A DNA stretch of 32,734 nt from Chara braunii (taxonomy: Eukaryota > Streptophyta > Charophyceae > Charales > Characeae): the NCBI GenBank assembly GCA_003427395.1, contig BFEA01000267.1, positions 1,044,966-1,077,699 of the forward strand. The letters are read 5' to 3'. Every line of letters begins with the position of its first letter. Position 1 is the stretch's first letter. The position numbers and the translations under genes were made by a program. The notes below the pieces were generated by a model. The model had not been told where the DNA came from. It saw nothing but the letters and a program-made list of their open reading frames with translations, and did no database searches. Below, piece after piece: positions 1 to 10,719 of the stretch.

Positions 1-3000
1 TAGATGGGGGGGGCCGGGATGGCAGAGGAGGGGACTGTGAACAGGGAGAGTGGATGGAGCAGAGCTCAACCTCCTCGGTCCTAGCCTGCTCACCCGAAGC
101 TGGGCATACTTCTATTGTCGTGTTGTTGTGGTGGTCTGGTAGTGGCGTCGAGAACGACGCGGCCGGTCTGTATGTCCATGAGTGGTCTTGTGCCGCCCAG
201 TTTTTCCATGTCAGCCTTCCATCAAGCTGCACTTCCGCCATTTTGTGATTGGGATCGATCCATTTTGCTGCGAAGGCCGCTATCAATTGTTGTCTATTGT
301 CATGATCGGGGGTTCCATCCACCTTTTCTTTTAAGATTTTGCTGGCTTTCAACGTGTTTGACCTTATCACCTCAAGAAGCTCTGCCTTTGCCTGGTGAAT
401 ACCGAAAGCCTCTTCTCGATGCTCTGCCGAGCATCTCATCCTCCAAATAACCATGTGTATGGCGAGTCTCATGTATTTGAAGAAATTTTGTTGGAAGGGT
501 GTCCAGGTGGAGGGGAAGCTGCTTTTCTTTCCCAGTAAGATGAGGGCAATGTTCTAGGGGAACGATACACCTGTGAGCTCGCACCACAACACGTCCCACC
601 ATTGCCAAACCTGCACTGCCATTGGACACGCCAGCAGGCAGTGTTCCAAGTCTGTCGGTCTGCGTTGTGCGCCATCACCGCAGTGGGAGCATATAGGTGA
701 TATGACTCCTGTCTGTTCAAGGTTAGTACGTGAGGTTATCCAGTCCGGTGTCGGGAGGCAGCGGTGTACAATCTGCCACTGCAGCGCCCTATATGTGGTT
801 GGCATTAGATGAGCATATGTAGTCCAGGGGATGTGATGCAGTTCCCCATCTTGCAGTGGTGAGTCCCGTCTCCATCGACTCTGGACTGCCGGAGTGGAGG
901 CGTGTGACTTGTGCACCTGTTTGTAACCCCCGCGTATGGAATATTGCCAGATCGGGGTAGGTTTCCGGCCTTTCCATGCCCACTCGTCAGGGTCAAACGC
1001 AAGTGCTTCCACCGGGGTAGACATTTCATAGGCAAAGTAGCCATTGTCATCGTCCCCCACCACTCGTATCCTAGTCATATCTCCCAGAGGACACACTCCA
1101 TCTAGTTCGGGGGCCCTTTTCAACGAGGCCCATCGTGCCCCTGGGACATCTGGTTCGTATGCGTGGAGGTGTGCTTCTTGTCCTATGCAGCGGTCCACCC
1201 TGAAGATGGACATGGGGATAGGGTTCCTGGTAGTCTTTATCACCCAATCCAGGCTGCAGACCGTAGGGCCCTCCCGCAGGGTGGCAAGCCACGAAAACAT
1301 GACTGCCCTATGAATGAGGTCCAGCTTGTCCTGTCTTTTTCTGATGTATCTCAGGTTTGGCTGCAGCTGCTGTGCTGACTTCCATGCACCGTTCTGGGCA
1401 TTCCAGAGGTCCCCGACACTGAATAGGTCGTTCCTTACCCATGTCAACCAATGGGAGTTGGCCTCCAGGGAGAGTGGCGAGCCTGTTTCGTCACATATAT
1501 CGGGGTTGCCGAAAAGTGGTTGTCGACATATCTCTTGCCACCTCAAGGGGGGGTGCTTCTTGGTCGGGCCCATTTCCCTCCACAAATGTAGTATCCCGGT
1601 CCACAACGGGTCATGTTTAAGGTCCCGTCTCACACTATTGCGAGGTGTGCCATCGTTCTTACGGCGCGGGGCGCCAGGCACGGACCAGGCCTTGTTTGCT
1701 AGCCAGTGGAGGGGGTGGACTGGGGCGTCTGGGTGAGAGGGAGGGGCTAGGTTAGCAAGTTGTATATATGCAAGAGGCAGCCACGGGACATCATTTGCGA
1801 GCAATAGACGGATGATCACTTTGAAAATGAGGGCCTTGATTTCATCCCTGGGATCCAGGATGCCCAACCCCCCAACTCTCTTCGGTTGGGTCACGTATTT
1901 TCAGGCCACTCTCTTTAGACATTTCGTCAGTTTGTGATCGTTTCTCCATAAGTATGCTGACAACGCTGCTTGGAGATGCATCAGGTGTTTTTTTGGTATT
2001 TCCCAAAAGGCCGTTTTGTACCAGATAGTGGATAAAATAGCGTTATTTATGGTCAGAGCTCTCCCAACCAGCGATGTGTGGAGGCCATCCCACTTAGTCA
2101 GTCTTTGAATTGCCATTTGTACTAGTGTCTGACCATGATCTGTCGGAGGGCCCATAACTATTAGGCGGATCCCAAGGATTTTGATTGCTTCTTCCCTTGG
2201 GCGCCAGTTAACCGGTGGCTGCTGTGGCGGCAGAGAGTTCTGCGGGGCCAGCCACCATCCCTCCGTCTTTGTCCCCCAATTAACCTTCATATCCGCAACC
2301 ACTGCAAATGTTTGAATAGTATCAGTCAGTGCTTGAAGAGATGCAGCGGAGGCCTTGATGAGGATCGTCAGGTCGTCGGCAAACAATAATGTCACAAGCA
2401 CCTGATGGGGGGGCAACTCGGGAATGTCAATACGTTCTATGGCCGGATTATTCCTGATCATTGCCGCCAGAGCCTCCATGACCAACACGAAGAGAAGAGG
2501 GGCAATCGGGTCCCCCTGCCTAATTGATCTTTGCAGCGGGAATGGGGGGGAGAGGTTTCCATTTAACACGATGTTGGTGGCCGCTGACTTGTGCATAATG
2601 GAGACCCACATTCTGAAACAGTCCCCAAAGTTCATTTTGTGTAGGCAACAATCCAGAAAGTCCCAGTCCACATGGTCATATGCTTTTTCGAAGTCAATAA
2701 ACAGGACAACGACTTACTTGGGGTGTTGCCTAGCGTACTTTATAGTCTCGTTCACTAGGAGGACATTGTCCTGTATGTTCCTTTGGGGCATAAACCCGGT
2801 TTGATCTTGGAAAATGAGGTGGTTTATGTGTGGTAGTACCCGGTTAGTGAGGGCTTTGGAAACCATCTTGTATGGGAGGGGGAGGAGTGTGGTTGGGCGG
2901 TAGTTCCAGATATCTTCCTTTTCTCCCTTCTTATATAGCAACGTGGTCACTCCTTGACTGATTAGGCCCCCAAAGGTTCCGTCTTTCTGGACGGCATTGA

Positions 3001-3190
3001 CATAAATCCCAATGCCCCCTTGAAAGATGTGCCAGTAATGGAGCCAGAATTCCTTGGGGAAATAATCCAACCCCGGGGTCTTTTCGTCCTCCATTCCTTT
3101 CAGGGTTTCTAGCAGCTCGTCCATGGTTAATGGAAGGTCGAGACGTTGTCTTTGTTTTGAAGACAGCATCGCCGGGAGGTGTTGGAGCAC
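1..3190 (-). pseudogene. LINE-A ORF2: reverse transcriptase + zf-RVT, three in-frame stops
   Basis: ORF2 copies the element RNA by target-primed reverse transcription. In order the frame shows the RT finger region (KTPGLD, then NYRPTTLLPLPYK near 2900), FIDFEKAYD just below 2713, SIRQGDPIAPLLF, the catalytic FADD at 2372-2383, the thumb (GGLGILDP near 1860), RQPLFGN near 1520, and a zf-RVT domain with CSHC and HCLLACP at about 600-700. One frame stays open from 3190 to base 1, interrupted only by TAA at 2711-2713, TGA at 1901-1903 and TAG at 551-553, with no frameshift. TAA and TAG could derive from Gln codons. The TGA replaces a Trp that LINE-C retains. Shorter ORF calls begin at GTG codons after each stop and are not real starts. 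Probably non-functional but recently active. Confidence 0.88.
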
Positions 3191-3205
3191 AGCGTTGTTT
3201 TTTCA
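1..3205 (-). mobile_element. LINE-A: non-LTR retrotransposon, 5' truncated, 3' end cut by window edge
   Basis: A minus-strand non-LTR retrotransposon runs from about 3205 to the left edge. It contains the reverse transcriptase and the C-terminal zf-RVT part of a plant-type ORF2. No apurinic endonuclease domain is present: an in-frame TGA lies about 15 nt upstream of the first recognisable codon near 3190, and no ORF2 similarity was seen beyond it. This is the 5' truncation typical of LINE insertions. The 3' UTR and poly(A) tail would lie left of base 1. LINE-B (5840-8009) is a related copy on the same strand; LINE-C (26240-28898) is a more distant family. Confidence 0.9.
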
Positions 3206-3432
3206 TAAATTTATGGGGGAAGGGCAAAAACACAACACTGCTGCAGTGCTTTGTCTCTTGAGAAAGCCGACAAAAAACAAACAAAACGAAGTCGTGTGTA
3301 CACTTCTGGCGGTCATTTTGTATGACTGAAGAGGCATCTGGACTTCTATGACTAGATCAGCTCTTTACTTGGATATGAGATTTTTGGATTGACACTTTGT
3401 TGATACTATGTTCATTCAAAGATATATGTAAG
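3206..3432. other. Unassigned spacer between LINE-A and a poly(A)-tailed element
   Basis: No coding pattern is visible. The stretch is moderately AT-rich and leads into the conserved tail at 3433, so part of it may be the body of that poly(A)-tailed retroelement. Confidence 0.4.
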
Positions 3433-3505
3433 GGACGCTGGACCCGTTTTCCAGCAGGTGCTGCTCCCCACCAATAGATCGGAGCTATTAAAAAAAAAAA
3501 AAAAA
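3433..3505 (+). mobile_element. Retroelement 3' tail, copy 1, with poly(A)
   Basis: This conserved ~57-bp tail starts GGACGCTGGACCC, continues CCAGCAGGTGCTGC and CACCAATAG, and ends in a 16-base poly(A) at 3490-3505. The same tail recurs at 15591-15678 on this strand and inverted at 3601-3695 and 5209-5300. Conserved 3' sequence plus poly(A) marks the end of a LINE-mobilised element. No coding part is attached, so it may be a SINE or a severely 5'-truncated LINE. Confidence 0.75.
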
Positions 3506-3600
3506 GTATTGGACCCAACCCATTGGTTGAGTCCAGCATGCCTCCAGAAAAAGAGGGGATGAATTTGATGGCTCCCATCCCATTGGCTGACTGGAACACC
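3506..3600. repeat. Spacer between two tail-to-tail poly(A) elements, with a small hairpin
   Basis: These 95 bp separate the poly(A) of one tail element from the poly(T) of the next. Bases 3510-3533 form a hairpin (GGACCCAACC against GGTTGAGTCC, one mismatch). The motif CCCATTGGYTGA occurs twice (about 3518 and 3580). Confidence 0.5.
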
Positions 3601-3695
3601 TTTTTTTTTTTTTTTTTTTTTTTTTGGGGGGGGGGGACAAATGCTCCAATCTATTCGTGGGGAGCAACACGTGCTCGGAACCGGGCCCAGCGTCC
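3601..3695 (-). mobile_element. Retroelement 3' tail, copy 2, inverted, with poly(T)
   Basis: A 25-base poly(T) and an 11-base poly(G) precede the reverse complement of the GGACGCTG...GGTGCTGC tail, which ends at 3695. With copy 1 it forms a tail-to-tail inverted pair separated by 95 bp. It is more diverged than the other copies (GGGCCCGGTTCCGAGCACG in place of GGACCCGGTTTCCAGCAGG). Confidence 0.7.
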
Positions 3696-4290
3696 CATAT
3701 AGAATTATACAAAAGAATTGAAATACCAGGACCATTACCTGGCTTCGGCTAAGAACAATCAGAGAACTATGAAGAAGATTCTAGAAAATTTAGGAAAAAG
3801 ATGGATAACTGCTGACCTATTGCTAGGCTAACTTGGAAAAAAGGGAGAGCGGGGGGTCAAAACTGAAACTGCCTACTGTCCAAAACTCCCCCCCCTCAAC
3901 AGACGGAACATTGGTCTAGGCTTTCAGTCCTCGTCCAGAACTCACACAATCTTCATACCCCCTTCTGCTAGGGTAACAGGGCACCACAACCTTCCCCAGT
4001 ACTGACTAACCTAGTTCTGATGGACAGGAAATGCCTTCCTCTCTTGACATTTCCCTTAGTGGCAAGCCCCTGTCACAAGTTACAGGGTTAATACCCCGGC
4101 GCCATCTACGTCGAACGGTCTGGTTATGCCTTCCACCCTCGGCATAACTCCACAGGCCTCAAGCTCCCCCTAGGTCACATAGCAAAAGCTCCAGCACCGG
4201 CCTGTGTCGTCCCAGCATCGTCCTTCCCCTGTTGAGGACCCCCTTACTACCTTCCATCCTCCAATTCTAGCTCCCCCCTTCAACTGATTG
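3696..4290. other. No recognisable gene
   Basis: No long open frame, domain or RNA was recognised in these ~600 bp. Base composition is mixed, with short C-rich runs. The right boundary is the poly(T) of a SINE. Confidence 0.4.
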
Positions 4291-4322
<32 letters not shown>

Positions 4323-4850
4323 TCGCTATATTCTTCTCTTAAAAATTTTATGAAGTTTCACCATCTTTCCAATTCTTTCAATTCACCTTCAATACCTACC
4401 TACGACGACTCCTGAGGCTTATACAGAGGACCTCTGGGAACATAGCTTTGTTGTCTCCATCCTGTGCTGTCAGAGGGGATGCATGTTGGCTCCAACCGTG
4501 CTGGTCAAGGATGGGGTGGGGCCGCCGGTGGGGGTCCGGCTAACGCAAAGACCGAGCATTTTGCCAGTAGTTGCGCCTCCCTTTTCATTGTCCCCCACCC
4601 CCAACCGGATAACAGCAGTGTCCACGTCCAACACTCTACCACTATCCCACACACCACGCACAACCCACTCACACTCGTACTCACACCCGTGTTGGCCAAG
4701 GACCCTACTAATACCGATTAGAGGTATCAAGCGGACTATCACCACCGGTTGGCACTAAGTGCGCCACAGGCGGTGATGGGCCTCGAACCCACAACCTCTT
4801 GAATGCCACTTGCATGCCTACCCAACTGAGGTAGGCCGCTGGATTCCTAG
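4291..4850 (-). mobile_element. tRNA-derived SINE, about 550 bp, with poly(A) tail
   Basis: Read on the minus strand, a tRNA-like head at 4780-4835 has an A box (TACCTCAGTTGGGTAGGC) and a B box (GGGTTCGAGGC) at normal tRNA spacing, the internal RNA polymerase III promoter. The body runs left and ends near GAGAAGAATATA at ~4325, followed by a 29-base poly(T) on the plus strand (4291-4319), i.e. a poly(A) tail. The tail sequence ATATTCTTCTCT is shared with copies at ~4879 and ~15430. A short CTGAT occurs at both outer edges and may be a target duplication, but it is only five bases. Overlapping small ORFs inside are not genes. Confidence 0.7.
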
Positions 4851-4857
4851 GCTGATC

Positions 4858-4960
4858 TTTTTTTTTTTTTTTTTTAAGATATATTCTTCTCTCAATTTCA
4901 CCTCGCACTACCTACCTACCACACTACTCCTAATTGTAGGCAAACGGGGAGCCCCGTAGC
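4858..4960 (-). mobile_element. Fragment of the same SINE 3' end with poly(T)
   Basis: An 18-base poly(T) at 4858-4875 is followed by ATATTCTTCTCTCAATTTC and ACCTACCTACCA, matching the 3' ends at ~4325 and ~15430. On the minus strand this is a second SINE end abutting the tRNA head of the neighbouring SINE, so two insertions lie head to tail. No tRNA head was recognised for this copy. Confidence 0.55.
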
Positions 4961-5204
4961 AGCCAGAACTGTGTTCACGACAGAACATCCAGGGGCTGCT
5001 CCCGACCTGCAGGTGGGCGATACCGGCCAGGGGACAGCCGGTAGGATCAGGGACCATACCAACAGGACCAATCCCAGTGCCTCCCCTCAGGTCCCCTCCC
5101 CTACGAACATGAGCAGACTCTGGTCAATGCCGACAGGGGGATCCAGTGGTCTATCTCTAGGTGGCGGGTGCCAAGATTGGCCAGGAAGGTACATGAGGCC
5201 AACG

Positions 5205-5208
<4 letters not shown>

Positions 5209-5250
<42 letters not shown>

Positions 5251-5300
5251 GGAGTGTTTGTCTATTGCTGGTGAGCAGCACCTGCTGGAAACCGGGAGCA
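5209..5300 (-). mobile_element. Retroelement 3' tail, copy 3, inverted, with poly(T)
   Basis: A 38-base poly(T) (5209-5246) precedes CTATTGCTGGTGAGCAGCACC and CTGGAAACCGGGAGC, the reverse complement of the tail found at 3433 and 15591. The GGACGC start of the family is not preserved here. Confidence 0.65.
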
Positions 5301-5839
5301 AAAGGTTTGTGAGGTTCTGAACTCCACCAGCATTGATTGCCCAGGGAAGACCCAAGTGATTGACTGAGTGGAATGCTTCTGACTTAGCAAAAGGTCACTA
5401 TTTGTGGCAGAGCCACAAGGATTGCAACAAAGTCTCCTCGGCCCGCGGAGGGGCACCGAAGGCCTGGGGTGCTTTGTCATCTGTTGTTGTGAAAGGATCA
5501 GGGGTGAGCTGTTCTCGGAGGGCATCAAGATGTTGGAAAGAAGAGCGAGGCAGGGATGAATTCCAACACACAAGCAATCTAGATACCCCCATGCACACCC
5601 ATGCAACCTGTCTATCTGCCCTTCAGTCCGTTGCTTCAATCAGAGAGAGCGGATGTGGAGGGAAAGGATCAGGGAAGTCTGATGGGAGGCGGAGCGGAAA
5701 GGAAGGTTCGATGGTCGTCTAGTCGTTGAAGATCAGTCAGTAGTCCCTACGTTCTACCATCTCCGGGTGCCGTTGGCCCTCCCTATTACCACCCCACTCA
5801 ATATTCGCCACCCATCCGCCTGTGTCTCCTCCCAGTCAG
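5301..5839. other. No recognisable gene; may include LINE-B 3' flank
   Basis: Small overlapping ORFs occur on both strands without family similarity. Because LINE-B lies immediately right on the minus strand, part of this stretch could be its 3' UTR, but no poly(T) marks an end. Confidence 0.35.
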
Positions 5840-8009
5840 TCTACCCCGAAGGAGGAGATTCAATTTGCCTTTCTTATATCTTGGTTAGTCCGCAAGAGGT
5901 CCATCTGGCACTGCCACTTTCTCATTAGTTCCAGCTGGAATTGTTGTTGGATCTTCTTTGTTACCTCAGGGCCCTCTACCTGCACATTCCCTGGCCAAAA
6001 GGCAACGTTGCCACCAAAGCCCCCAAAGCACTGCTCTGCGGCCGAGATTGAACATATTTTGTGTGTATGTGGACACCTCCTGGGCCTGGGGCCAGTATCC
6101 TAGCAGTATCGCCCTCCAGGTCCAGGGCCATGGGGTGCCAGGGACCATCTTTCTCCAGATTTTGTCCCCTCATCGCTATGTGAGTTGGGCAGTCAGGCAT
6201 TGCATAAAAATGTGTTCGATGGTTTCTGCACTCCTTCATGGAGGAAAGGCTCGCAGACACCGCACACACCAGGGAGGAGCTCGACCTTTCTGTTCCAGGT
6301 TTGTGTGATCGATCAACCAGTCCATTGTTGGCAGACACAGGTGTGCTATCTGCCACTGTGCGGAGGTGATCTTTGCAGGTTTTTCTTTTCGGCCTTGGAA
6401 CCCTGAGGGTATCGGCATCAAAAGGGAGTAGTTTACATTGAGATGTATTGCCCACCAGTCAGTTATTCTATCTTTAAGGTGGCGTTTGGGTCTGAGCATT
6501 TTGTATGTGGACTTCACCGTCAACTTCTGAAGACTAATCACAATTGTTCAAGTTGCAGTGGGGTTAGCTCTACGCCCGGTGGGTTTCCACTTCCTTTCTA
6601 GAGGGTCGAGGGGGAGGCCTTGAATCCTGGTGCCATGCTGAAAGGCGCAAGCTTCCTCCCACTCCCCAAGGACTCGGATTCGAAAGATGCCAGTCTTGTT
6701 CAGCCAAATAAAGGGGCCCGCCGCCCTTACAACCCTCCTGATCTGCTTACTGTATACTACATTTCCACCAGGGCATCCTGCATTCGAGTCTTATGTATTC
6801 TCACTGCCTGACCGGTGGTCCCCCTTACCGCTACCCAATCCCCATATTGTAGAGATGAACTTGTCCTCAATACCCTATACTGGGACAGCAGTACTGCCTC
6901 GATAAGCATGTCCAAACTGCGATCAATGTGGTGGTCGTACCTCAAAGACTCGTGTAGTTCGTCTGCTGTTTTCCAGCTGCCTCGATCACAGTCCCATATG
7001 ACTTTTATATGAGTGACCGCATTTTTAATCCAGCTTTTCCATGGGGCTGCCGAACTACACATTATTTGGCCAAACCTGTCAGTGAGCCAATGATTTCCAA
7101 AGAGGGGTTGACGAAGCACCTCCTCCCACCGGTCCGGGTATTGTCTGTTCAGGAGGGGGAATTTCCGCCAGCTTCGCAGAAACGATGGCCAAAAGCCGTC
7201 CATTTATTCCCTGGGCTCCCCCTTTCTACGTGGCCACTTTCGAGGGATAGCCCAGTAGCGGTCCATTGCCAAGTGAGAAGGTGCACTCCAGGGGGAGCCA
7301 ACGAGGCTATGCGGGCTAAGTGTTCTAAGGCCAGAGGTTTTCGGGGGTTGTCCATGGCAAAGATCAACTTTTTGATCCATTATAGTCGGAGTGATGTGGC
7401 CTATGTTGTGGGGTCGATTATCCCTAAGCCCCCTACAACCTTAGGCTGTATGATTGAGTCTCACGCCACCCAACTTATCGCATTAATCAGTTCTCCGTCC
7501 CCTCGCCATAAAAAGGTCGCCACTTCAACTTTTAGTGTGCGAAATGCCCCCCTACTCAGTGACCACACCAGTGATTTATACCAACGCGAGGCAAAAACCA
7601 CATTACTAATCACCAATGCCCGACCAAAAAGAGATGTGGTCTTGTTTCGCCAGTTAGACAATTTAGTCAGGGCGGGGGAGTTGATCCATTCATCGTCAGT
7701 TTGGGGGCAATCGGTCGCTGTTATTGACACTCCTATGACTCTTAGCGGGGCTTCTAGGGGTAGCCAAGAAACACGAGGGGTTTCAGTGGGGCGGCCTCCT
7801 TGATAATGGATACACCATCCTTGTGTTTTATTTCCCTTGTTGATTGTTATGTCAAAGACCAGGGAAAACTTGTCCATCATCCGTTGGATCTCTTCCAAAT
7901 TATCCGCGGTGACCTCCATCATAACCATAAGGTCATCCACAAACAGGGAATACACTGGGACTGCGTCCTCCGGAATATGGTTTAATTTTACAAACAAGTC
8001 TGAACTCAA
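5840..8009 (-). pseudogene. LINE-B ORF2: decayed reverse transcriptase + zf-RVT
   Basis: This minus-strand LINE ORF2 remnant is related to LINE-A. It begins within the RT palm near 8009 and shows FVDD at 7932-7943, NKTQGW, then VGGLGIIDP after a TGA at 7461-7463. A frameshifted middle part follows with EEVLRQPLFGN (~7110) and GSWKTADEL (~6960). Next comes AQWQIAHLCLPTMDW with HTNLEQKG (~6300), then a broken zf-RVT region with a further frame change near 6236. Alignable landmarks are in the same order as in LINE-A. Additional stops follow the TGA within ~60 nt. Upstream RT motifs and endonuclease are absent, so it is 5' truncated and inactive. The TGA sits at the same Trp position as in LINE-A. 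Confidence 0.85.
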
Positions 8010-8130
8010 TTTTAATTTCGTTTAAAAAATGTAATAAACGGCGGACCTCAAGAGCCAAAAAATTGGATCGGATTTCAGCCCAAAACTTAATTTTAATTTT
8101 GTTCAAAAAAATATAATATGTCCGTTTTGA
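8010..8130. repeat. Two imperfect copies of an AT-rich ~45-bp motif
   Basis: AATTTTAATTTCGTTTAAAAAA near 8010 and AATTTTAATTTTGTTCAAAAAA near 8092 are imperfect direct copies about 83 bp apart, each followed by a TAATA-type AT run. They lie at the 5' truncation point of LINE-B. Confidence 0.5.
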
Positions 8131-8862
8131 TGAAATGATCGCTCATTGCACGCGGGGATAAGTAACGGCAGTACTGGTCATAAGCAGGTTCCTAGGCATA
8201 GAGGTGCGTCGTTGTGCATACACAGACATTGTTGCTTGATGATGCAAGTCGGGATCGTTGAAGACGGGGGAAGGGAAGGTTCCAATTGGTGCTCAAGTAC
8301 AAACACATTTATTTCCATTACCACATACATCTGTGCACTTGATCTATTTTTATTTTGATTAGTTAAGGTGTGACAGATTGCGAACACCTAACAGATAACA
8401 TTAGCTTAGAACTGTAGTAGTCTACCATTGCCAGTTTTATGTGATGTTGTTGTAGGAGGACTAATCGAAGTAGGAGTAAATTAATTGCTTAGTCTGTGTA
8501 TAAATTGTTGACACCATTTGCTCGGTAGCCCGAGTGACTTGCCAAATATTTATTTATTTATTTTTAATTATTTTTCAATTCCGTCAAACGCATGTTGTGG
8601 TAGGCTCCAGTGAAGGCACTAGTGTGGACATTGATCTGCTTAGCTGATGAGCGGTAGAGATAGTGGTGTAAGAACAACATACGATAGGAGGCAAACAAGG
8701 TGGGATACATGAAAAATTTCGGTAGTGTTTCAAGTGTTGTTGCTTGGGAATAAGAGAAGGTTCAAGGTCGAAGCAAGGGCTTGACACTTGCAGACTGTTA
8801 CTAGGGAAGCAACAACAACTCTAGAACCAGTGCTACCGGCAGCAACAACTAGCTCAGTAGCG
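8131..8862. other. No recognisable gene; leader side of the Ty3 remnant
   Basis: AT-rich sequence with a small TTTA run at about 8549-8565. It precedes the gag remnant and could contain a degraded LTR and leader. I could not find a primer binding site or a matching LTR pair. Confidence 0.35.
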
Positions 8863-10060
8863 ATGGCTACATCTGCAGTGACCTCTCAAGGTCAGCAGAC
8901 GTCAAAAACCTTAGTTAGTTCCCTCACCTGATCCAACGGGATGAGTATAGGACCTTCCACAAGTCAGTTGGCGGGCTCGCAGTACAGCTCGCCACCTCCA
9001 GGCACTAGAGAGGCGATAGAACTCCAGCAAGTGGAGTTAGTCCGGTTACGGCTAGAGAAGAAATTTAGGGAAGTTCCCGAAAGAAAACTTAGATTAGAAA
9101 TAGAAAAGTCAGGTTGAGGAGCACAAGGGCAGGCAAGGCTGCAATAAAAGAGTTAGATGACTTGACCCTTAACGACACTAGTAAAATCCTAAAGGCGGGT
9201 ATGCTAAGTGTGTACGCTTGCATAGACAGCAAACTGGATGCAATCCAGGACACCCTTAACCAGATATTGAATGTCATGCAGAGAAGAGGAGAACCACATC
9301 CCTCCTTCGCTGGTGGGCAAGTGTCCGGCCACAGGCAACATTTTTATCGCAAGTAGTAATACGATAACCGACGATGACAGACTCATTTGTTACTTGATTT
9401 AGTACCTCATCAAGTGTTGCTATTGGACAGCAGCCAATTCCACAAATGGGACTACAACAGCCTTGATACCCAAGACTCCACTAAAACCACCCCCGTCTTT
9501 CTCAGGAGATAAGAAGGACGAGGCACTTGACACATGGTCGAGGACGGTTCCAGTATGGGTTAGGACGAAGAGGACGTTGCTAAAAAAAGAGGTGATCATT
9601 GTCACCTCATATCTTGAGGGATTGACAATGAGATGGCTAGATGGAATAGTAGTGGCATCCGAGGGGTACGATCAGAGGATGAATGATGATTGGCCAAGGA
9701 CCCACACACTATCGAGCTTCATGGTGTTGGTTGAAACGCAATGACACAACCCACAACAGGCCCAATAGGCCACTGATGCATTGACCCAGCTTGATACCAG
9801 AAGGTACAAGTCCATGCGTGAGCTAACAGCCGTCATGGAGAAACTCATAGCCGTCTCGGGAGTCCGCTATGATCCACAAGTTTTGCGGACCATGTATCTG
9901 AGATGTTTTCCCACATAAATAAAAAACCAAATGGTCAGTGAGGCAAACATCGATTATCACACTCTTGACTCCTTCAGCAAGAAGGCCCTCGATTTAGAGG
10001 CAAAGCAAGGAGGAGCACAACAACCTGCTACAGACGGTAGGAAAAAGAAGATCCCACAAT
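8863..10060 (+). pseudogene. Ty3/gypsy gag, decayed
   Basis: The gag protein would form the retrotransposon capsid. The remnant begins with an ATG at 8863, is S/T/Q-rich at first, has a charged helical segment (LVRLRLEKKFREVPERKLR near 9040-9100), then a capsid-like part. That part contains PPPSFSGDKKDEALDTW near 9490 and VTSYLEGLTMRWLDG near 9605, the usual pattern of plant-type Ty3 gag. A TGA near 8930, TGA at 9742-9744, TAG near 9766 and TAA near 9917 break it, and at least one frame change is needed. It lies upstream of protease and RT remnants in normal gag-pol order. Confidence 0.75.
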
Positions 10061-10289
10061 AATGAATGAAGAAGGGTAGTCGGTTGATGATTGATTCCGA
10101 TGAGAATCAAACCGAGATTGATGATCTCCCCGTTCTTGTGTACTAAACAAAGTTTGGTGGCGACGATAGTGCAGAAGGTGGCAACCTCGCCACCATAACC
10201 AAAGGAAAGGCAGTTGGTCACGGCAAGGGTGGTCAACAAAAGAGTCAGGGGCAAGCCTAAAACTCAAACAAGACTCCGGGTTGGGTGAG

Positions 10290-10400
10290 GGCAGGCCTAG
10301 ATGAGGATGTGTGGAGGGACTGGTATTCATGTGGAGCTTGCATAAACTATGGTGAGTATCATAATTAGCAGTTTAAGTGCAAGAACACTAATGTCTCTCA
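10290..10400 (+). pseudogene. Degenerate zinc-knuckle-like end of gag
   Basis: The translation SCGACINYGEYHN-stop-QFKC at about 10327-10380 resembles a retroviral CCHC nucleocapsid knuckle, with one Cys apparently replaced by Tyr and irregular spacing. Its position between capsid and protease is as expected. The in-frame TAG shows it is dead. Confidence 0.5.
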
Positions 10401-10719
10401 AAAGATTCTGGCCAAAGATGGTTTTGGGGGATCTTTCGCTCAGAGTGGTGCATCTACGAGCATCAATTAGGGAAACATATCCGGCTAGTAGAGGTTATAG
10501 TTGCTTTTACTCATGTTGAAGTGGATGATGTACCCTCACCACTTCAAGAGTTGGCCGAAGCTATTGACTTACTTGTCACCCCGCAGACACATTCTAACCA
10601 AACGATACTTTGTAGTCTTTGTTCGTGGGATGTGTCTGAAGTCTTAGAAGACTTAGAAATAGAATGGTCGGCAAGGGACCCTCATGAGTCTTGAGTGGCA
10701 CTGTCTGGAGGTCCTAGAG

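Noticed and set aside
4464-4758. Three overlapping ORFs on both strands
   Set aside because: They lie wholly inside the tRNA-headed SINE and have no family similarity.
10435-10475. QSGASTSIN as a retropepsin active site (DSGA-like)
   Set aside because: The catalytic Asp is absent, a stop follows at once and the position before the linker is uncertain.
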